Shown here: one piece after another, positions 56,964 through 64,000 of the stretch
How the letters are laid out: the number at the start of each line of letters is the position of its first letter
Numbering within the stretch: the first letter of the stretch is position 1
Origin: Scalesia atractyloides
Lineage: Eukaryota > Streptophyta > Magnoliopsida > Asterales > Asteraceae
Direction: 5' to 3'
NCBI GenBank assembly: GCA_947069175.1
Contig: CAMTDV010000013.1
Coordinates: 30,507,857 to 30,571,856, forward strand
DNA length: 64,000 bases
Program-made: the position numbers and the translations under genes
The notes under the pieces: model-generated
What the model was told of the DNA's origin: nothing
Database searches by the model: none
Seen by the model: only the letters and a program-made list of their open reading frames with translations

Positions 56964-59383
56964 TGTTGTCCAAGTTATTGAAAGAAAATGAGACAAAATA
57001 AAAGAAAAGAAGCTAGTTTTCAGAATGAACTACATAGTTTCAAAGATGAAAATCGGCTTCACATGATCATTTAATTGGGCTTTAAGTGTGTGATCAACCA
57101 TATGTGGGCTGCAAATTACTTTGAAGCAAAAGACCACACAAGGACGTTTTGCCTAAAAGAATCTGTAGCCAAACCAACCATAGAAAACCTTAATAAGGTG
57201 TCATTACCTGTTCGGCCCGGATGTTGTTCCGATAAACCAATTGCTGGATGCCGCCGGCACTGGAAAACATGTTCGGAGCAGAGAATGAAAACACCAATAC
57301 CCATGGTCAAAAGGCTAAATATCGTCCCGAGTAGTATTCACAACGAAATTCCAAGGAATTCTAATCAATCCAATTTTGATACGGTTTTTGTTTTTGTTTT
57401 AACATTTAACCAACATATCTAAAAGCTCATCCGTAAGTACGTCATTAGGCCTACAGAATAACAAACGATTTGTCTCTGCATATTGTTCTCAACTTCAAAC
57501 AGCCCCCAAACTAACCTAAAACCTAAATTCCTCAAATGAATCCTTGATTCTCAATTACTACATGGAATCATGTTAAGAAAAAACGTTTAGAGAAATCTAG
57601 ATGGAAGTAAAGGTTAGCTAAACCAAAGCGACGGACCCTGATATTGATTTGTTGTTCAATTGGTAATTTTTAGGTTGGTTGTCTACCCGGTATGATAGCC
57701 CTTGAGTCTTCCATGACAAAAGAGATTAAAAGGATTCAAACCTACACACTTTGAGTAACAAAAGACACCTCATAAACAAATATAAAATGTTTAAAAACAA
57801 TAACAGTAACCTAAAATTTTTAAAAATAAATAACAACCACCAGCATCCCACCACATGGCAAGGATATTGTTCCCAACCAGCGAAAATTACTAGTTTATAT
57901 AATAGTACTGATAGAGTGTTCGCGCGTTGCAGCGAGAATACAACACTTAAATAATATTTCATAACCAGAGGGGAGATCTAACGGTGACTCAAAGGTTCAC
58001 TTAAATCATAGCATTGCCATTAGCCTTACACATGTCAATTAGATAATAATTTGACATAAAAGTATACATACGTTTGAAAATCATTGTTGCATCTCAATAA
58101 ATGTATATACCAACACGAAAATAGCAGTCATAAATATAACAATTTAAAATAAAACCCAATTGTTAAATATAGCAGTTTAAAATTAAAACCTAGTTGTCAA
58201 CTATTTACATTGTTATGAGTTGTATTTTAGTTGTAAGCCTTACACACTTCAGTTATGCAAAATAGATTTTTCAACCACCATTCTTCATCATTGCGAGTGT
58301 TATAAAAGAATTTCGTGTTCGTCTTACACCATTCTTCATTCATATTCAGAAGGCTGATTAGAATTTTTGAAATGGTGATTCATCTTTTGTGTTTCCATCT
58401 GCTTATTGGAATTTGAATAGATATTCAAATATATAACGACATAAGATTAATTCTTGAAATGGTTGTTGAAACTCTATAATCTCCACTATGAGACAGACAT
58501 TAGAATGTGTTTCAATAGTAAATATTTGGACAGATGCAACATATGAATTAAAAAACCATAAGATAATATCAAAAGCGTACCAAGAAAATTAATATGGTAG
58601 GTATTTTGCAAACAAATAGGAATCAAGAAACAAAAGGCTCACTAAATTTAGGAGCCATATTCATTGAACTGCGTGGATTAACTTCCCCTAACATGAGAAA
58701 GTGAGTTGAGTTGTTTTGTTTTGTTTAACCAATTAAATATATTTTCTAATTTCTTATTACTAATAAATGATTAGTACTGTTGATATTTATTTTTTTAGTT
58801 TACTACATACGTAGTCCATTGTTATAAAGCTCAATAATAATTGGTTTTTAATTTATGAAAAAAATTATACTTTTCATTGTAGGTACTAAAAGTTGGACAT
58901 GTTTTCATGTCTCATTTTCATGTTCAGTTAGTGCAAGCCTAATGAATACTATAACATGTTTATACTTATATTCAGTCATTAAAATTAAGTTCAATATTTA
59001 TTAGTTTCTTATGTGAAGCTTCATTACTCCCAATATTGTTTTAACATTTGTGTCTCTTCTAGCTAAACCTGAGTTTCAGTGTTATGTGGCCATGAAAACA
59101 TTATCTACATCATCAATTAAACATTAAGATTTTTTCATAATATATAATATTTGTTCCACGAATTTTAATATGATATGTCTTTCCTATTTTAACCTTCATT
59201 TGCATAAATATACATTGATAAATAGGAGAGTGGATTGAAATAATATCGCACGTCTTGCTACAATGCTACAAGTTGGGAGAGTATGTGTCAAAATATATTT
59301 ATAATTTTAATCATATAGCCATTATAACCATTTATATTATATTACATCAAAATATATTAATCCTATAATATAATTAGTTGGTA
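56964..59383. other. Gene-poor AT-rich region with one exon-like stretch
   Basis: On the minus strand, 57216-57330 is less AT-rich and ends at CCGAACAG followed by GTAATG, a possible splice donor. One frame encodes a hydrophobic run (GTIFSLLTMGIGVFILC), another FSAPNMFSSAGGIQQLVYRN. The gene cannot be identified. Around 57880-57950 'agtttatataatagtac...gttcgcgcgttgcagcgag' resembles the end of a common plant repeat. The rest (57960-59383) shows nothing I can name. Confidence 0.3.
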
Positions 59384-59710
59384 TGTTGATGGACTATATT
59401 ACCCTTATTAACTAATTTGGGTTTTCTTCTGTGTATATAAGGAGATGTTTAGAGAGGTTTCGGGTTAGACGATTACAATAACATCACTATCATCAAAGCC
59501 GCCGCCCATCTCTCTCTCCATAACCTAAACCGAATTCATCCCTAGTTCGGTTCTTACCATCATAATCTTACACCCTAAGGAGGAACCAGATCACACTGAC
59601 AAAGATGTCGAACTCCATGCTGCGTCTCCGATTGGATTCTCTGCTGGCCTGTCTGTCGTCACAGGTATTTTTTTCATGTTTTCATTATGTTTAAATAGAA
59701 CTGATCAACA
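59384..59710 (+). repeat. 5' LTR of element F
   Basis: It runs TGTTGATGG...CTGATCAACA, with inverted ends TGTTGAT/ATCAACA. A TATA box TATATAAG lies at 59434-59441 with a purine-rich start region. The primer site is directly downstream. Confidence 0.8.
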
Positions 59711-59712
59711 TG

Positions 59713-59724
59713 TGGTATCAGATC
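59713..59724 (+). promoter_or_regulatory. Primer binding site of element F
   Basis: TGGTATCAGATC matches the first ten bases of the tRNA-iMet complement TGGTATCAGAGC. Confidence 0.8.
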
Positions 59725-60219
59725 GTATGTTGATAAATCAGTTCTGTTTGAATCCATATTCTGGATTAAAAATCTAGAAAACAAAATTTTGAAAAACTAA
59801 TAATATTTTGAAAACACTGTTCCGAAATTACATAAATTTGTGAGTTAATAATTCGGATTTTTTTATTTTAATGGATAAATAACTATTCTGAAATCATCAA
59901 ATCCAAGATTTTGGATTACTATTCCAGAATTTAAGTTTATATTTTTTAGGATTCATCATTATGTTCCTATGAAGTTCGAAAAAAAATCATATATTTTGGA
60001 GTTAAATGCGGATTATTAAGTGTTTTTCCAGTTTTGATCTATTTTTATTTAATTAAATTTTTGAAATATGTTATGAAAATAAACGGATATTATTTTCAAA
60101 ATATTTTGATATATTTAGATCAACATTAAAATAGGAAAACTGATCCATAATTCCTTAATTTTAGAATTTCAAAACTATCCCAACTAACTGCCATCATTAG
60201 AGTTTTGAGATCTTGCAGG

Positions 60220-60645
60220 ATAAGTTTCAGACTAATCAGAGTCTTATTCGAAATGCCCATCTCGGACTCATCAGAGACTTATCCGAGATGACTAACTCGG
60301 ACTCATCAGAGACTTATCTGAGATGACCAACTCGGACTAATCAGAGTCTCATCCGAGATGACCAACTCGGACTAATCAGAGTCTCATCCGAGATGACCAA
60401 CTCCGACTAATCCGAAACTTATCTGAGATAATCATTTCGGACTCATTCAAGACTCATCCGAGATGCCTATCTAGGACTACTTATCCAAGATGGCTATCTC
60501 GGACTAATTTTGAGTCTAATCCGTGATGCCTATCTCGGACTAATTTTGAGTCTCATCCGAGATGCCCATCTCGGACTAATCCGAAACTCATCCGAGATGC
60601 CTATCTCGTACTAATCCGAAACTCATCCGAAATCCAAGATTTTAT
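60220..60645. repeat. Hairpin-forming minisatellite in the leader of element F
   Basis: About a dozen copies of a unit of roughly 35 bp carry 'atccgagatg', 'ccaactcggactaat' and 'cagagtctc'. Many units contain CCGAGATG followed within a few bases by CATCTCGG, so each can fold on itself. Copies near 60310-60400 are almost identical to each other. Confidence 0.88.
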
Positions 60646-60664
60646 CCAAAATATCATTACTAAA

Positions 60665-63436
60665 TGTAACACCCTAAACGTGTTTTGACCCAAAACGACG
60701 CAGCGGAAAATACGGACTCAAAAGTTCTTTCTTATTTGAACTATTTAACTTACTTGAAGATTCATTTATAAATTATTGAACACTTTCTTGAAAATATTTA
60801 CTACATTCATTTGTGATTGACTTGCTAAATGTAATACATAATACAAGCCATGAGACCGCTCTTCCCATACAATCCTTGCTCTTCGACTCGATCTTTCACC
60901 CTTTAAATCCCATAGTAAGGTTAACTCCGTACAACCTGCAACCACTACATACATTTGCATTCTTAATATTTGGTGACTGCATTCATAGTATTAAACATTC
61001 GTTATTAAATATCACTTCATATTCTTTCTTTTTGTGAAATTCTTTTCATTTATCTATCCATGTAAGATTTTGCATCCCAAATGTAGATCTTTCAAGGTCA
61101 TCAATAGTAAACCTGCACTTTCATTTCATTCTTTAGACAAAATTAGTAACAAATTCATCCTTAACAACAGTTAACATCACATATCCTCTAACATATTGAA
61201 GACTCACACATTCACGTAAGTACATACATTGAATTACATTCCCACAGGTTTCAAATGTCAAACAAAGAAATATACATTGCTGCCCATTCCCGCCGTAAGC
61301 TACGGTCCCCTGCTGTAAGCTACGGCTCCAGACCGTAGCTTACGGTCGGTGACTTCTGTTTTACGGTCAAGGCTTTCTGTTCCTTGATCAGCAGCTCCCT
61401 ACCGTAGCACGGTAGCCACCATAGCTTACGGTGGGTTGTTGCAGCCTTTTTCAAGCTTTGCCGTTTTAGTTACGCAAACTTCCGTAACTCATCCAATTTT
61501 CATCGTTTCCCATGAAACTTGTTTCTATATGTCTGTAAATTGTTTACCTACATATTTAGCTTGAAATCCTTAACCTGGATTCTTAATTCTTATTAATTAC
61601 GCATTCACTCTAAGTTTCGATTATTCGAACATATAAACATCTTAATGTACATAATTACGAAATGAGTCAGAAATTTAATTACCTTAATACTCGCATTTTC
61701 TACATAATCTTACATGATTCCCAACATTCATAATATCAAAACTCTCTATACTTACTGAGAACTGAATCGGAAGTCTCTTACTTGATTCTTTTGACCCGTT
61801 CGACTATTCTATGTTATTTCCAACATAGCTATTATTTACGGCTCGTATAACAATACTTTCTCTAGTTATGTGATTACACAAACATTCTTATATGATTCCC
61901 ATACCATGAATCCAAAACCCGCACCCGACACATAATTCTACATTTTTACTCGTTTACTTCCATTATGAATTTCTGAACGTAGTTAGCATCCTATAACTTA
62001 TCTCAACAATACATACCTTGATTCTTACCCTTATCCGTAATTACTTACACAACCTTTGCATTCATTCATAACAATATTCGTTTATAAAAGAAGAAGTGAT
62101 TCTGGAAATCACTTACCTTAGCGTCGAATTTGCATCCGTTACCTTGCCTCCCTTTTGACTCGTTAGCCTTCTATGCTTCTATCCATCTTGACATGGTCTC
62201 TATACTTCCAAGCCATCGCAATCACATTCTTGTTAGCGCACATGTTCATTCGTATTAATATTCATATCTTTCCATTCATACATTACTTGACTTTTTATTA
62301 ACCAAATAACACCATAAGGTATAACTAAAAGTCACCTTGTTCCACATTCACGCAACTCACTTATCATCATTCACGACACTCGTATTATATCACGTATACA
62401 ACTACATGATCTCTTAATTATGTACACATACACATACATATATACTCCATCCCATCCACCATAGCATTTTTCATATCTTCACAATTAACATCTTAACCCA
62501 TACTAAAATAACCCAACACCATTTCAACTTCATCCTTTCTAATGATCTTCAAACATGGCATATCACTTCTACAAGTTAGTTTACTACTAATTGCATCATT
62601 AACATATCTCATTCTTATATGTCAAGCCATTTCATATGATTTCACATCCTAACTTCATTTAGACATTTCATCATACACTTGGTGTGCATACGACTTTCTA
62701 AGCATAATGTACAACCCATTCATGCTTTGATTCCCACTTCTTGCATTCATCTTATCAACACAACTATAATCAAACAAATTTCATACTATTCTCTAAACTA
62801 ACAAACACATAAGATCACACACGCATAAACTCATCAAATTTGTAATAGGATTAGACATGGATGACAAGCATCTTCATCATCCCAAATGGGTTTTACTTCC
62901 AAACATCGAATTAATAAAAAAACATGCATAATACATGTTCTATATGACAATTTTAACACATAAGCATGCTTAATTTCATACCAATTTACAGATTTGATTA
63001 TAACCCATTTCTAAAAAGATCATCAAATGAGAATCCATAACTTACCAAGTGTTTTTTAGTAGACTTAGATGATCATAAATCAAGACTCATGCATGCACAA
63101 AATCACCCATTTCCCTTCCAATTTGATGAATTGTGCCATTGAAGCTTCAAGAGAGCATGGTTTCTCTTTCTCTCCCTCTGAACTCGTTACACACACACTA
63201 GCACCTTCTCCCTTCTTCTTATTTCTTTCTTTCTTTTATTTATATATATACATATTTCTAGATGTGCATTTCCAACCTTTATAGTTTTATTAGTTTACAA
63301 GTTTACCTCTACCACATTCTTACACTTTTAAAATTAACTTTGCATTAAACTAGGTTAAGTTTCCCTAGTCACCCAACCATGCCAAACCATATAAACATAC
63401 ACCCAATAGTCAAAATATGGATTTTGGGGCGTCACA
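60665..63436 (-). repeat. 3' LTR of Ty3/gypsy element I (2.8 kb)
   Basis: On the minus strand it runs TGTGACGCCCC...GGGTGTTACA, with a polypurine tract just outside its start, so it is a 3' LTR and the element body lies to the right. A minus-strand TATA run is at 63238-63250. A 15 bp perfect inverted repeat lies at 61293-61345. The end motif and length resemble LTR A. The left flank CTAAA (60660-60664) is the candidate target duplication. Confidence 0.85.
61293..61345. repeat. Inverted repeat in LTR I
   Basis: CCGTAAGCTACGGTC (61293-61307) and its exact reverse complement (61331-61345) are separated by 23 bases. Each arm is itself palindromic (CCGTA/TACGG). Two weaker copies follow at about 61390-61435. 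Confidence 0.92.
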
Positions 63437-63483
63437 ATCTACCCCCTCAAAAGAGGTTTCGTCCCCGAAACCTTTCTCAATCC
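63437..63483 (-). promoter_or_regulatory. Polypurine tract and conserved hairpin of element I
   Basis: The minus strand reads GGTTTCGGGGACGAAACC, a perfect 7 bp stem, then TCTTTTGAGGGGGTAGAT abutting the LTR. A 'GGGGACGAAA' stretch before the polypurine tract is typical of Tekay-like plant chromoviruses. Confidence 0.8.
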
Positions 63484-63972
63484 TGCTAGACCAATTCTAC
63501 TTTTACCTTTTATCTATTCATGATGCTTACTACAACATGAATACATTCGGGGTCTTCGCAAAAGTTTTATTCATGCATACACGTAAATGTACGCATTGTT
63601 CCTATGTTCTTGAATCAAGCAAAAATTACTTTCATAATCGCATAAAGTCGGAAATCTTAACCAGAGCTCTTATTAGTGTCTTCTTCACTTTATAATGATA
63701 GTTTCTAGCACATATCATCACTAACGGTTCATTCGTTGAATTTATTTCAAATGTATACTTTCAACATTCCTTTGACATAAATAATAGGTTCACTTAATTC
63801 TTATCACAAACATTCTCGAAGTACCAAGAGAAACATTCTTTCATCTATGCATGCAACTTTCTATTTATTTATACATTAACCATTAATATTTAGGTTAACT
63901 AGCTTGTAACCACTGTCCGTTAGGATTATAGTGCTTTTCTAAAGCTTAACAAACGTCCGAAATGAGTTTGGG
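63484..63972. other. 3' non-coding region of element I
   Basis: No chromodomain or integrase motif can be read, so this is untranslated sequence or another insertion. Confidence 0.4.
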
Positions 63973-64000
63973 TGTAACATCCGTCGAAAAACGGGTTTTC
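63973..64000. other. Possible start of another gypsy LTR
   Basis: TGTAACATCCGTCG has the TGTAACAYC opening seen at the plus-view end of LTR I (60665). If real, a second LTR is nested here, but only 28 bases are visible. Confidence 0.3.

Larger units (their letters stand above)
59384..60664 (+). mobile_element. Copia element F, 5' LTR and leader only
   Basis: An LTR (59384-59710), primer site (59713-59724) and about 900 bases of leader ending in a minisatellite precede a break at 60665, where the gypsy LTR of element I begins. Gag and everything after it are not in the window; they may lie beyond element I. The TCCGAGATG leader motif links F with elements B and E. Confidence 0.75.

Noticed and set aside
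1..64000. Integrated plant pararetrovirus (caulimovirid) sequence
   Set aside because: Every RT seen is flanked by retrotransposon-type LTRs, integrase or primer sites, and no movement or coat protein motif was found.

Overview
The window looks like repeat-rich plant nuclear DNA, probably from a eudicot. Asteraceae is my best guess from the flavour of the retrotransposon proteins, but this is a memory-based inference with no search behind it. No intact host gene can be supported. Almost everything recognisable is LTR retrotransposon, mostly broken and partly nested. The only other mobile DNA is a LINE fragment, a small inverted-repeat element and a possible SINE.

Layout. (A) 1-8394, minus strand: Ty3/gypsy element with a 3.3 kb 5' LTR (5093-8394), a primer binding site, an extra ORF upstream of gag, then gag, protease and reverse transcriptase running off the left edge. 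8395-8997 is an unassigned coding-like stretch. (B) 8998-13830, minus: Ty1/copia element of Sirevirus type that has lost integrase and reverse transcriptase. Its Gag N-terminus is replaced by what looks like a host-type Nab2/ZC3H14 PWI-like domain. (C) 13831-about 21208, minus: another Sirevirus-like element with gag and a post-pol ORF but no pol and no 3' LTR. (D) 21236-22800, minus: copia reverse-transcriptase remnant split by a solo LTR (21687-22567) with a perfect ATTTT target duplication. (G) about 23072-32482, plus: Ty3/gypsy chromovirus with both 2.3-2.5 kb LTRs, gag, protease, RT, RNase H, a gutted integrase and a chromodomain. Its LTRs carry a series of tRNA-like modules. 32483-33971 holds a microsatellite, a LINE zinc-finger fragment and a small inverted-repeat element. 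(E) 33972-47151, minus: a 13.2 kb Sirevirus-like copia element with 300 bp LTRs, target duplication ACTAT/ACTGT, gag, pol and a 2.6 kb ORF between pol and the 3' LTR.

Right part. (J) about 47450-49425, minus: copia gag remnant with its 5' LTR. (K) about 50220-50842, plus: the 3' end of a related element, so J and K place two copies of one LTR family in inverted orientation. (H) 52343-56958, plus: complete copia element with perfect ATAAA target duplication but with reverse transcriptase deleted. 56964-59383 is gene-poor. (F) 59384-60664, plus: 5' LTR, primer site and a hairpin-rich leader repeat of a copia element, interrupted at 60665 by (I), the 3' LTR and polypurine tract of a minus-strand Ty3/gypsy element that runs off the right edge.

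How they relate. B, C and E are related modular elements. E keeps gag, pol and the post-pol ORF; C keeps gag and the ORF; B keeps a modified gag only. B, C and H therefore look like non-autonomous derivatives that would need enzymes from relatives. Nearly every ORF carries stops or frameshifts, so none of the copies here is likely to be autonomous.
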